This document shows positions 12,430-24,266 of a DNA stretch of 64,000 bases, piece after piece. This DNA comes from Stercorarius parasiticus (taxonomy: Eukaryota > Chordata > Aves > Charadriiformes > Stercorariidae), in assembly GCA_013396915.1 (NCBI GenBank), contig VWZL01002012.1, forward strand, positions 372,001 through 436,000, read 5' to 3'. The notes below the pieces were generated by a model. That model made no database searches. It was given only the letters and a program-made list of their open reading frames with translations, and was not told the DNA's origin. Numbering within the stretch: position 1 is the first letter of the stretch; each line of letters begins with the position of its first letter. The translations under genes were made by a program, and so were the position numbers.

Positions 12430-12600
12430 AAGTCTTTTCCTTTTATGCAGATGAGCATAAATCAATGGTTGTTTTTCAGCGAAGAAGCCGCAGTAGATGG
12501 GAAGGTGCATAAACAGGTGCATCGTTTCTCTCCTCCCCTCTTGAGCAGCTAATTTTAATATACACCAGTTATTGCTGTGCATAATAATGCACATCTGTCA
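12430..12600. promoter_or_regulatory. Candidate regulatory block with clustered POU-type half-sites
   Basis: Six ATGC/GCAT octamer-type half-sites lie in about 150 bp. Two are arranged as TTTATGC/GCATAAA inverted arms (12442-12448 and 12455-12461, 6-bp spacer). Two are direct AGGTGCAT repeats (12503-12510 and 12515-12522, 12-bp period). Two form TGTGCATAATAATGCACA at 12576-12593 (7-bp arms, 4-bp spacer). An ATTTTAATAT stretch lies between. About one such half-site per 130 bp is expected by chance. A POU or bZIP-type binding platform is an inference. Confidence 0.35.
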
Positions 12601-15600
12601 AACGCTTTCCAGAGTGCGTGAAAATACACCTACAGCCCTACAAAGCAGGCAAGCCGCAGAGGAGCTGCGCTGCTCCTGTGGTGCCAGCGGAGCTTCTCCA
12701 AGTTGAAATCTCTCCTGTTCACACTCTGCTTTGGCCCCATGGTTTCTAGTGAAATATGTTATTCCTCTGCACAAAACGTAAGGAGACGCCAGTGACCACC
12801 AACATCCCTGATGTAATTCCACAGAAATGTCCGACTCCCCCTGAGTCCAAGGCCCTGGAGAGCCCCAGTTCCAGAGGCGATGGGCTCCTGCCAGGAAAGA
12901 ATGAGGTCCCCTGGGTGGAATTCTCCCCCCAGATAGAGCCATTGCAACCCTAATAAAGGAAATGAGGTTGCCAGGGTGTGGTTGGAGACAGAATTTGGCC
13001 ATATTTGAAGTGTGTGGAGTGACTCCAGGATGAGATCAAGACTTGGCCTCTCCCCCCAGCCTCCCCTTTAATATTATTTCTTTATAAAGCAGCATATATT
13101 GCCTCACGCTTGCATTCCTGTAGCAGAGGCTGTGTCAAAAGCCCTCTAAAGAAGTTAAGAGTTTTCCTTTTGGAGGCTAGATCAGGTTACTAGAGAAGAC
13201 ACACTATCCAACTGCAATAAACTGGTTCCTTAGACGTATTTTTGTTCAGACAAATCTCAGACTTAATGCTCACAGCTGAATTTCAAAACCCCTTTTTGCT
13301 TTTACTTTGCTCCATCGAGAAGTAAAGAGGAGATGTGAAAAATACCCACAAAAGAAAACCCAACACTCATCTCTGAGAGCCTGTATTTGGTTGGTGATGC
13401 TTTGCAGAGGTCACAGGGATTAATGAAAAACACAATTAGAACAACATCAAGCTGGGGGCCCCGGTTTGGCACCGAAGGATCCATTTGGGTATATCATATT
13501 GCATTATGTGATGTAAGAATGTGGGCTAGTGTAATCAAAATGTAACTGCAATCCTTACCAAAAACACCTGTTTAACCTCAGCTAACCCGGGAAAAGAGCT
13601 TTAGACTTTTTTTTTTTTTTTTAAAAGTTTGTGTTGGAGACATACTGGTGAATGCGCAATAATGAGGCTTCTGTTTGTAGGTCCTGGAAGTGGAAGTATT
13701 CGGAGTTTGTGCCCAGTCTGACCCAAAATCTATTTTATGTTCTTTAGCTATGTGCTTGCTTAACTAAGTTGTGTGCTTAGGAAGACTGCCGAAGTGAGGG
13801 AAATGGAGGCTGAAGATCAAAATATTTCATCCGTGATTGGATAAATTGTGTCTAGCAGCAGCACAAGCATCTCCTGGCCCATGAACAGAGGACTGTGAGG
13901 TACCAAATGACTTGAGGAGGCAGCGAAACCTTTTGGCACTTTTTGAGGAAAAATTGGTTTGAAAACGGAAAGCGAGTGACGAATAACGATCAGAGCTCAG
14001 AACCCAGATTTGTGTTGAAATTGCCAATTTTATCACTCTCTGCGCTGCGCCCTTGCAAACCTTCCCATGGTGATAAATGCTGAATAGACACAAAGGCAGG
14101 GTGGCTCAGCAGCAGGGAATAAACATCCTGATGGTTCAAGTATCAATGTGAGACTGGAGAAAAGAGATTCTTTTCTTCCATTCTGCTGCAAGCTTTTTAT
14201 TTTTTGTGAAATTAGGCAAATTATTTAGGGTGTGATTAACTTCACCTAATTTTAGCTGTCTAGAATTTAGTTTACTTTTTAGTTGCAGTCAGTCACTGAA
14301 ATTCCCTCTTTCTTCAGTGATTCATCCCACTTCTGCAGTTACTTGAGGATGGGATGGTTTACCTTCTGAAGGCATTTCTCTCCAGCAGTTACAAAGGAGC
14401 AGATATAAAAACCTGAGATGGGATCCTCAGCTTTTAGTTAACTAAGATGAGGTGAGAGGACTCAGGTCTTTACTCCTGGCACCCCAGTTAGTTGCTTCTG
14501 TAGAGCAAGAATACTCATTCTTACCTGTTTCATTAGTGTAAGTACTTGTAAGAATAAACAAGTTTTAAAAGGAGCGTCTTTCTAAGACCATGCTGTTATC
14601 TTAACCTATAATGGGCAAAGTGTTTCAGGAGTTAGTGGGACGTGCTCACGTGGTTTTTTGTATTTCCAAAAGAAGGCTGAAAAGCCACCACAGGTCCTTC
14701 AGAGTTTTGGAGTTTTTCACCTCTGTGTAGACTAAAGCTTTCCTTCACTTGCAGTGAGAACTTGGTGTTGAATTGCTGCTTGTACCTTGAGCTCCCTTAC
14801 CCCCTTTTTCCATGTTGTGGTGATAAATTCAGAGTGCTCGCTGCCTGAAGGAGATTTCAGGTGTCAGGCTGTTGACCGAAGAGCCCCAGTGCAGGATGCA
14901 GGTGGCTCAGTGAAGAGACATGGACCTGCAACTGAGGCTACATCCTGAGCTGGTGATAAATCAGCAAGCTTTATTGACTCCAGTAGAGCTATTGCCTTGG
15001 TTCCAGCCCAAAGTGTCTGGTGGATATATGGTATTTTTACACTTCCAAACAGAATCCTGAGTGAAGCGCCAAAGCTTTTGCAAGGTAAAGGTGTAGTTTT
15101 AGAAAACTGGTCAGTGATGGAAAGCCAAAAAGGGATTTCTGAGACAATGCCAGAAAAGTGAGAGACTTAGGCTATGTGTTTTAAAGATTTGGGGAAGCTG
15201 TTCTGATGAAAGTGCTCAGAGCTGAAAGGCCACACACAAATCTCTTGTGTGGGGCAGCAAACTCCGTTGCACCAAAACCCCTGGTTTGCTGTGCCCTGAT
15301 TCTTACGTGTGACCTGCTAAGGCATTTTCTGCTTTAAGTACATCGTGAGACCTCGTACAGGGTAGGATGGGAACTAAAAGGAGCATCAGCATAAACTGAA
15401 TAAACAAAATACTGATACCCCCATGCCACCACCATACCATGCTACAGGGTACTTTGTAGTAGGTTCAGGCTTCGGTATAGGAGCAGTTACAGGGCCCATA
15501 GTCATCACATGGAGTTTATGCGTTGCCTGTCTGTGCTGTGACTGATTTAACCAGCACTATATAAATCACTCATTCCCACAGGCATTAAATTGCCAATATT

Positions 15601-16189
15601 TTTTTAAAGCAGCCTACCAATTGTATTTTTTTATTATTTTTTTTTAAAATCAAAGCAAGGTGAAACAACTTCCCGTGCTCTGCTGTCTTGTTTCAGGAAA
15701 TGGTTTAGCTGAGAAGGACAAGAGTGTATCGAGTTCTCCATGGGCTTGTCAAGGCAAATACTTGTCAATGGCCTAAATACTTTTGTGAATATTAGGGAAT
15801 AATCTCGCAAGAGGGATAAGAGCACAAGTTCCAGCTGACCCCTCCCGCCCCCTTCCTCAGCCCACAAAACCTGGAGGGATTAGTTACATTTTGAAACAGA
15901 TGCCCCCTATAATTAGGGAGGAAGAAACATGACTGCCTGTTTGGAAAAGACACCTTTGGGTAAGGTATCAGAGGACGCACAGATCCATTGCAAAAGTGCA
16001 ATCTGACAAAACAGCTTAAAGTCTCAACTCGCTGCTCCTCTTTCCTGACGGCACTTTATATCAATGAAGATGCCTCATAGTCCTTCAGCCTAGAAAGGTT
16101 CAGACATGGGAGGGCCTGTGGAAAAATTTACAGCAGCCAAAAAGCCCAGGACTGAAATGTCTTTAATCTGATCGGACTTGTTCTTAACC
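12601..16189. other. Non-coding, no gene recognised
   Basis: Plain non-coding DNA with a T16 run at 13607-13622. Minus-strand frames such as 12598-13002 (134 codons) are unremarkable. A short phrase near 13740-13780 (TGTGCTTGCTTAACT) weakly recalls the relic-3 family but is too short to call. Confidence 0.55.
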
Positions 16190-16480
16190 CTGAGACATAA
16201 ATATCCAGCACATTACACCTTTGATTTACTATTATGCATGTATCGGAGCAACAGCGGTCCTTTTGAATTATGCATTCTCTTAACAGAACATTAAACCTTA
16301 TGGGGAGATGGAGTGGCCCAACACATAACTATTATCCTGACAGAGGGGAGGGTGAGATCAAGAGTAATGCTCCCAAGCTACAGAAACTCCGAGTTTTTGT
16401 TGGATTGCTTGAATGAGCATTATAAATAGCACTTTGTTCCTTCTCATTAATAAATAGTGTTTAGATTGCTCACAAGAAAC
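16190..16480. promoter_or_regulatory. Candidate regulatory block with paired ATTATGCAT motifs
   Basis: The 9-mer ATTATGCAT occurs in the same orientation at 16231-16239 and 16267-16275, 36 bp apart. It contains an octamer-like POU site (ATGCAT with an adjacent ATTA homeodomain core). The surrounding 290 bp are non-repetitive, and further ATTA cores lie near 16446-16452. The texture resembles a conserved non-coding element, but conservation is untested. Confidence 0.3.
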
Positions 16481-17847
16481 CTGATAGATGGCTCATCAAG
16501 AGAAAGAGGAGGGGTTATTATTTGACATAAAAGAATAACAACATCCCTAATTCCTGAAACTTGCCTTGAAACTGCTAAAAGCATGCGGCAGGACTGTGCC
16601 TGGGTTTCTGAGAACAAAGCAGACCTTTTAATAACTTGATAATCCATTTGTTACTCGTTCTTCATATCAAGTCATGACCAAAAGTTACTACAGTACTACA
16701 GGAAATCAAGTTTGATTTTGTAATATAGTCAAACAAGTACTTTGGAGTGCCATGTCTAAGATCAATAAGGAAGCAGTAACTACATTTGCTGTCATATGAT
16801 GATATTGATGTAAAAACATAATGGTCAAAATTATAAAATCAATTTCATAATTTAATCAGAAATGTTTATTGATACTAGTAAAGCTGAATTCAATAGCTCC
16901 TCGTATGCAGTTAATTTCTTACCTGTCAGAAAAACACATTGAAATGTTCTTTCTTTTAAATGCTTGGAGTTAATTCAGTAAAAAAAACACGAGTGACCTG
17001 TGGCTGGAATGGGCAGAGGATGGTTGTTAGATGGGGAGATGTGTAGAACTTTTCTAGCGGTTTATAGCAAAGTGTTTTATGCTTTACAGAGCGCTTGTGT
17101 TCTACGTGTGCATGCCTATGTGTGTGTAATATAACTTTGGCAATAACAGTGCTCCTAACGGCAGTGTCACAGCATGAATCCTGACCCTGGTGAAGGCATT
17201 GGAGACTTTGCCGTCAAATTCAACAGAGCCAGGACTGACTGTTGGATAAAGGCTCCGAGATTTTCCTCCTACTACTCCGTGGCTGCACGTGGTCAGGGGC
17301 AGAGATCTGAAGTGGTGGGTCCAGGCTGTGTTGTCTTCTTATACTGCACATCCCCAGGATTGTGTAGCTAGTCCTCTGCGGTAGGCACCGAGGACTGAAG
17401 TAAATGTGGATTTGAGGGAAAAAAAAGAAATAGTTGTTTTTGCCTTTACTCCCCCAACCCAATCAAGCCAATGTTTGGGCTAAATCCTACAATGTGATGT
17501 GCGGTGGAGCCGGCAGAGGTGGCCACAGAGCAGGTCAGCAGTGTAAGCGGGGTCAGGATTCCTGTGCGAGAGTAGCCCATGTGCTTGAAAGAGGGAAGAA
17601 GGCAGGGGGAGATTGTTGGGTGGAGATGATATCCGCAGTGTGGATGCAAAATGTGGTGTTCTGTGCTGTTCTCTCCGTGATGGTCTTGTGAAGGAAGAGC
17701 ACACAGGGGAAAGACAAAGCAGGGGCAAGTGAAGACACAACCTCACTGTGGAAATCAGGGGGTCACCACTGAGGTAGTTCTTTGTGAATAAGAGGAGAAA
17801 GGGAGTTTTCAAAAATGTATAAATAAATTAAAAAAAAAAAGATTGTT
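16481..17847. other. Non-coding, no gene recognised
   Basis: No gene or recognisable transposon. Overlapping short frames on both strands at 17.2-17.8 kb follow a local rise in GC and show no domain. The segment ends in an A-rich stretch (about 17818-17840) next to the following CR1 tip. Confidence 0.55.
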
Positions 17848-17930
17848 GTATAGAATAGAAATTTCAGTTGGAAGGGACCTACAGCAATCATCCAGTCCAA
17901 CTGCCTGACCACTTCAGGGCTAACCAAAAT
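17848..17930 (-). mobile_element. CR1 LINE, 3'-terminal fragment
   Basis: Read on the minus strand this is the extreme 3' end of a chicken-repeat-1 retrotransposon. On the plus strand it starts with TATAGAATAGAA (degraded CR1 terminal repeat), then TTGGAAGGGACCT, a CATCCAGTCCAACTGCC phrase and CCACTTCAGGGCTAACCAAAA. The last two phrases are diagnostic of avian CR1 subfamilies. Only about 83 bp remain, consistent with the heavy 5' truncation typical of CR1. No coding part is present. Confidence 0.88.
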
Positions 17931-20900
17931 TGTGTGATTGGAGTTGACTGACCTAGAGAAGATGTCATGGACCATAAGTACCTAAGAGCTAGAGAAAGGA
18001 TAGTTAAGACTACCTAATTCTCTGTAGACTGTAGGCGTAATAGAATAAATCCATTAATCTCAGGGAGCAATACTGAATTACGTACTCCATTACTGAGCAT
18101 ATATGGTACTTCTGGTATTTAAATACTTCATTTTAAAGGAGGCTGGCTGGTGAGAAGCATTTTCTGTTATCAGAGTATTTTTTCACTCTAAAAAAATGAG
18201 TTTCTTTTGTACTCCATCTGATAGGAAAACAATACTATCTGTTTACTATCTGTTTCTCTAGTTATGTGAGATTGTAAGTCTTGCATGTGAGCATATATTC
18301 GAAATTGATCAATATAAATTATTGATGCAGTATTTTTTTTTTTTTAATAGCTAGTAAAGAAGGGCAATGCAAAAGATTTTATGTTAAGATTGCCTTACTC
18401 GGGTGGAAAGATATATTTCATTCCTTGAAGTGAATGTGAGTGATGTGTTTTTGTCACGTACCAGGAACAGATCTAGGTATGCACAGATCATTTATACTGA
18501 GATTCGTGTTCCTTGTGACTTTAAATCCTGTGTGAAGCTATTTTTAATAGGCCAGAAACCAGCTCACTCCATGTCTCTGGGCCAACTGAAAACAAAATGC
18601 GGCTGCTAACTGTGCTTTATCATGGCTTTCAAGGCACTCTTCAAAGATGGAGACCAGATTTTATAAGTGAGAACCAAAACTATTCGTAGGAAGCAATTTT
18701 TTGAGGGTTAAAATGTAGCTCTGGCTGCTCATAAGTCTAGGCTTAACACTTAGGTCTACTACAAGCCGTCTGCAGTGCCCGACCTGCAGGAGGCAGCTTA
18801 AACTGTCTGTTCATCAGGTACGAATCTTACCACAGATACTCTGCAGAGGGGTTGTGAAAAGGAGGGCCTTACCACACCTCTAAGTCTTTCTTTTTTTCCT
18901 TTTGCAAAGTAGCAGACACCATTTGGGAAGGCAACAATGAAATTTTCTGCTGTCATCTTTTTCTTTCATTATATTTATCAGTAAGAAATAAAACCATCGT
19001 TTCTCCTTCCTACACTAGACAATGACAGGAGCAAGCGTAACCTGTTTCGAAGTTTGTGGAGTAAGGTGTTTTTAATATGACTGGCAAGAAGATAGATGCA
19101 GCATTTTTCAAAGTGGAAGCAAATTCAAGTCACTAAATCACACACACAGAGAAAGAGTTCCCTTCTCAAACATTTGTGGAAATTCCTTGGTGTCCTTGAA
19201 ATGTGACCTTAAAATCTGAGATCATGAAGAATTTTTTTCTCTCTAGAATTACACGAGGATTTATATTCAACTTGGTGAGTGAGACAATTTCTTGAGAATG
19301 TAGGTTCATTCTCCTTGGTTTACACAGGCTTGTTTTCACTCAACTCGAGCTTTTTAAAATTGTGTGTCTGAGTCTGCTCTGTGGAAATGCCTGTTCACTC
19401 CTCAGCTAATGGAGAAGAACAAGAACTGACAGAAGGTGCATTTCACCTCTGATACGTCTTGTAGGATGACGTGAACCATCCTCATAAAATTCTTTCCATT
19501 ATGGAAGGAATGTAGAGGATGAGTTTCATACGGTTATAGGAGAACCATGTGACTGTAGATTTTGGAGGTACACAAATCCAAAGATGTTGTAAGCTGGCAA
19601 TAAATGAACTACAAAGTTCAGAAGATTTTGATACCTATTAAAATGGGATTGTCTGCCTCAATGTTTAAGGCTTTTATATGAGATTTAACTGAGGGAGTGC
19701 AGTCAATTAGTTAGACTATGGACTAAATGAGGCTAAGGTCTTTTCCTCACTCAGACTTTGTCTTTCTGAGTGCTAACTGCTTGTCTGTATTTTAATTTTC
19801 CTTCATCATAAATAATAATGTGTGAATCATAATGGTCTTCTGTAACTGAATTCAGGAAGGACTGTGAACCGCTGTACTATTTTGGGTTGGACTGCATTTG
19901 AGGAATGAGAATGACAAGATTTGTTTTCATAAGACAAGTAGCTGAGCCTTTGACATCTGATTTGGAATATTTGTCTATATAATACATATCAGTAAAGCAA
20001 TTTTTATCCAGTTTGTATCTGAGATGTCATATTTGATTGATATAACTGATTTAGAAACCGACTTACCAGATTGTCCTATGTCGAATAGAGAGGAATGGGG
20101 CTGCTGTACTGTGCCAGGGTGAGGGGAGAATGGAGGCTGTTTCTTGGAAATGTTCCGACATTTTGGAGACATGTTTAGAGAAGCCACAGGAATGCCAGGA
20201 TTAAGACCCTGAATGCAGAATGTAAGCTTAAGGAGATGGTGATGGATTGCTTAATTCTTTTATTAAGACCCCATACTGTGCTGTATTCAGTATAGGTTAC
20301 CATCATTTCCAAAAGATGCAGTAGTATCTGAGAAGGGACTGAATGAAAAGGGCTGTGAGATGAAAGTAATCCTGAAAAGAATATGAAGATTGACTAAAAA
20401 TTTCAGTCTTCTAAAGGACTATTTTATGTGGCTCAACTAAGCTATGTAAAATCTTAAATCACATGGTCAAATCTACGCTTCTATTGTGGTGTCATAAAGC
20501 CCATAATAAACATTTGGTTCTTTGTCTACCATGAAAATGCAGCGCTGATGCATTTTGCTGTGAAATGTGGTAAACTGAGTTCATGGAGATATTATCAGAT
20601 CTTTCATCACCATGCATCCAGGCAAATAAAATGTGAAAATCAGTTTTCAAAGCCCAAACCTCTAAAATGTCGCAATGGTTTCTGAGTTTTAAAGCTTGAA
20701 ATTGCAGCTCTGGGTGAAATGCCTTGTGCTGCACTGTTAACATTTGTTAGATGGCAGCAAAAAGGCCACTTAGAGCAATCAGGGTGATTTTGTTTGTGTT
20801 TGTTTTCATCTTCCATTAGTCTATGACAAAGTATGAAATTTGCCATTTTAACCATAACTGTTCTATTAGATCTGTCGTCTCTTCCCACAGTTTTTGTGGA

Positions 20901-23297
20901 ATTCTGAATTCAGTGCCCATCTAGATGACGGTTCTTGGCCTAAACCAGATGATAGAAATGCACCAAAGGGAAGTGGGTATGCGACTAGAAAGCGCAAACA
21001 TTAGTAAGTCGGGACAGCAAGAAATTCAGTGATGTCAAAACATCGTAATGAATATGCTGTATAACAAAACGAGGCAGACTGGGGAAAAAAACCCCAACCC
21101 TAAGCAGTTAAATAGCACCTTTGTTTAAAAAAAAAAAANCACTTTATCATGGGGGAAAGCCAGGGTACATAAATAGACAAAAGAATGTTTAGTGTCAAAA
21201 TATGACTTGGGAGTGGTGCTAAAGCTTAATCAGCCATGTAGTTTGCAAGCTTTCCCACAGCTAAATTGATGGCCAAGCCTAAAATAACTCTGGAGTTGAG
21301 CTGGGATAAATTTTTGGATACTTATGTGTCTCATCGCTCTCTTCCTAAAAGTAGGAAACGATCAAAATGACAATTTGTCAGGAAAGTCCTGCAACTTTTT
21401 TGGAAGAGCTGAAAAAAATTGCAAGAATGTTTTGGTAGGGTGTTCAGTTTCTGGACCTGTAACATAAGAAGGTCTAGCAGAAGAAATGTTAATGGAAGAT
21501 TAGTCTGGCAGCTTTGATCCCAGAAAAAAAAAAGAGGAGATCTGATTCAAAAGATTGGCTTCAGTTTGGGGTTGACTTTTGAGTTTCTGAGGAGATTTTG
21601 CTCATCTAACATATACTTAAGCAGTTAGGAATTCCATGTCTTTAACCTGATGGTATAGGCTCTGTCTGTAGCTGGTGGGAGAGAAATGATCACTTGCATG
21701 GAGTGATTCATCTGTATTGTCCTTGACAGTTATTTTAGGATGGGCTGGATCACACCCTGAAGATACCTATCCATCTCTGCTGGCTGTAGGCAGCTTTGAT
21801 GACTGGCCTAAACTGACACACAGAAGTTTTTGATGGCTAGTGTGTGTCCTCCCTCAGTGACTCCGTAAGTCCACCTCTGATCCAACACGTCTGCTTTTAA
21901 TCATACAAAGTAAAAAAAAAAAAAACTAAAACCCTCCCCTTCTTAAACATTCATATTAATTAGGTGTGAAAATTACTTTTTGGATCAGTTCACTAGCACT
22001 TCAAGATTGTTTAACTACTCTAAATGACCTGAGGCGTATCAACCAAGATAGAGCAAGTGGGAAGAGGGAAACAGAAGTACCAGTTTTTGAAGTATGAAAG
22101 AACAGGATGAAAATAGTTCCTTCTCTTTTGGTTTTAATATTTGCTTTTGTACATCTCTTGAACTTGAAAATCTCATCAAACAATCTGTCAACACCTGTAC
22201 AGTGAACAGAGCCCTTTAGCAGGAACAGTAAAAGGAAAAAAAAGTAAAACTCCCCATTCTCCCCATCCCCCCTTCAAGCTCTTTGTAATTTTAAGCGTAT
22301 CATTCAATCCCCTTACGCTGGTAGGACTTCTCTTAACAGTCATTGAATGTGTGCATGTCTGTGAAAGGGCTTTTTCCTCCTTAATTATATGAACGTGAGT
22401 AACCCAGCAGAAAGCAGCTGTATGCAGGTGGCCTAAGTTCCAACTGTGTCCCCTGTACCTGGTCAGTACAGAGAGCTAGCTAGCCTTGAAAAACAGCTCA
22501 GGTCTATGCAAGGTGCTGAGTGGGGAGCTGCCTACAGCTAATTAATAGGAAGCACTAGGTAAAATAGTGAATTAGAAGACATTTCCAGCAATAAGGAATG
22601 GTTCTGACCAGGAACAGGTTGAGAATAGCGTTTCAGAAATAAATTGGGGAAAAAAATAAAAGGTACTGGAGTTACTAAGCTGCACGCAGTACACTCTCCA
22701 ATCCCACTGGAGGATGGGTTTAGTCCTGATACTTGATTCAAAAGAGTGATACCAGCATCATGGTGTGGAGAATCAAACAAATAGCCCATATGTCTGCCAG
22801 TACTTCAGTTACTGAAAATCTGTTTTGCAGATGCTTTGTAAACCTGTGATGGTGGAGCTCTTTTGGTGAAGTACTTCCAGGACATCATTGCATTCTAGTT
22901 TACAAACCAATTCACTGACTGGTAGGGGGACGGGGGGGAAAGATTGTGTATTGCTTCTTTCCCTGGTGTTTCCTGTTCCTGAATACCATAAATCATAACA
23001 CATTTAGCAAGATGGCCAAGTGATTTTGCTTAACCTGAAGTTTGCTGACCTTTTCTGTTTGGTGGGGGAGTCCTTAAGATAACATTCTGTTTCTCTTGCT
23101 GGGTAATTTTACAGTGTTTTGTTGCTTAAAGGGTATTACAATCTTCTGGTAATGCTGAACTCCTCTTGCTGTGAACCTAAAAGATTTCCTGGAGAAGGGT
23201 TTACAGTTGTCACAGAACTGGTTCCCAGGAGGTGCAGGCAAAGCAAGCGCTTTGATTTGACATGGATTTCCGTATCTTGGGGATAAAGGTCACCCAA
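17931..23297. other. Non-coding, no gene recognised
   Basis: About 5.4 kb without a recognisable gene, repeat family or RNA. There is a perfect two-copy tandem of an 11-mer at 18233-18254, and a T-run near 18331-18346. An A-run at 21127-21138 is followed by one ambiguous base (n) at 21139, suggesting a homopolymer assembly problem. All open frames are short and unconvincing. Confidence 0.6.
18233..18254. repeat. Perfect two-copy 11-bp tandem repeat
   Basis: TACTATCTGTT is repeated head to tail at 18233-18243 and 18244-18254. It is a short slippage duplication with no evident function. Confidence 0.65.
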
Positions 23298-23511
23298 ATG
23301 ACTAGATCATCTAATCCAGTCCTTTGCCCAGAGCAGGAATGATTCTGTCTTTCTGGATAGATCCTTGTTGAACTTGTTCTTGCAAATCCCTAGCGCTGAA
23401 GACTTCATATGCTGTTCTTCCCGGGTGATGTAATTTGATTTTGTGCTCTTATGATCAGAAGCTTGTTGCTGGTGTCCAACCGGAATCTCTCAGATGGTGG
23501 TTTATGCCCAT
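23298..23511 (-). mobile_element. Ancient CR1 LINE fragment
   Basis: Degraded CR1 on the minus strand. In order on the plus strand it shows AGATCATCTAATCCAGTCC, a CAGGAATGATTCTGTCTTTC segment, CTTGTTGAACTTGTTCTTGCAA, a TGGTGTCCAACCGGAATCT segment and TTTATGCCCAT. These correspond to the CR1 phrases ATCATCTAGTCCAGTCC, CAACCTGTTCTTAAA, TGTCCAACCTAAACCT and TTTAAGCCCATT. Divergence and small indels are much greater than in the 17.85 kb copy, so this is an older insertion. Confidence 0.75.
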
Positions 23512-24186
23512 AAATTCTAGTTTATCCAGTCTGGACATAAAAAACAGATTATGCTTTTTTTTTTTTTTCCCCCCTTCAAGCTCTTTGATTCACAAGGTGG
23601 TCTTAACTCTTTTTTCGCTTGTGACTACTTGACACCTCTTTGTCGAAAGTCAGAGTAATTCAGTGTTAGATACTCAGCGTCAAGGATGTCAAAGCTTGTT
23701 CTTCCATGTCCCTTGTGAAATAAAGACTGCCTGTGCAAATTTAGTATTCTGCAGGCACAGAGCGGTGTCGAGAGCTGATTCTGCTTTTTGCTGGTAAGAA
23801 AATGCAGTGCATTTCTGGAGATCCAAAGAGAGATCTGGCAAGGATTCTTTTTCTGCTAAAAGCCTGCCTGCCTGTGAGTGAATCTCTGCCCAGCAGATTG
23901 AAGCATGAGGCTTCTGCTCATGAAAATGCGATCCTTTATGAGAAAGAGAAAACTGTGAGCTGGGGTTCTGCTCTTTTTTCAGTTCCTTTTGATTGGCAAG
24001 AAACAAGTACACACTTTAATTACATCTGGCCTTTTTACAACATGACTAAGCTGTCCAACAGATGTCTGCTTTGGGTCTGAACAGCATGAACATATGACAG
24101 GGAGGCAAACAATAATCTCAGGGAGTTTCATCCCTCTTGTTTTTCACGCAGATTTGGTCACACTATATCAAACGCCTTTGCAAGTT
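23512..24186. other. Non-coding; poly-T/poly-C junction
   Basis: A T14-C6 junction lies at 23555-23574 just after the CR1 relic. It is followed by TTCAAGCTCTTTG, which also occurs after a C-run at 22267-22285. Frames on both strands at 23.69-24.08 kb overlap one another and show no domain. Confidence 0.5.
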
Positions 24187-24266
24187 CTTTATTCTTTTGG
24201 AGAGTAACATTGCCAACAAGTAGCTTCTGAATCTGGGCTCCTCTTACAACTTCCAAAAGAATAAAG
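24187..24266. repeat. 15-bp perfect inverted repeat with 50-bp loop
   Basis: CTTTATTCTTTTGGA at 24187-24201 is the exact reverse complement of TCCAAAAGAATAAAG at 24252-24266. The 50 bp between do not form an obvious continued stem. There is no recognisable target-site duplication. It could be the termini of a short decayed DNA element, a hairpin in a transcript, or a pair of oppositely oriented binding sites. The loop is too long and the stem too short for a normal pre-microRNA. Confidence 0.6.

Noticed and set aside
12598..13002. 134-codon minus-strand frame
   Set aside because: Overlapped by another frame on the same strand in a different phase and by a plus-strand frame. No domain seen.
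13740..13780. Possible further copy of the relic-3 repeat family
   Set aside because: Only about 20 degenerate bases agree, not enough to distinguish from chance.
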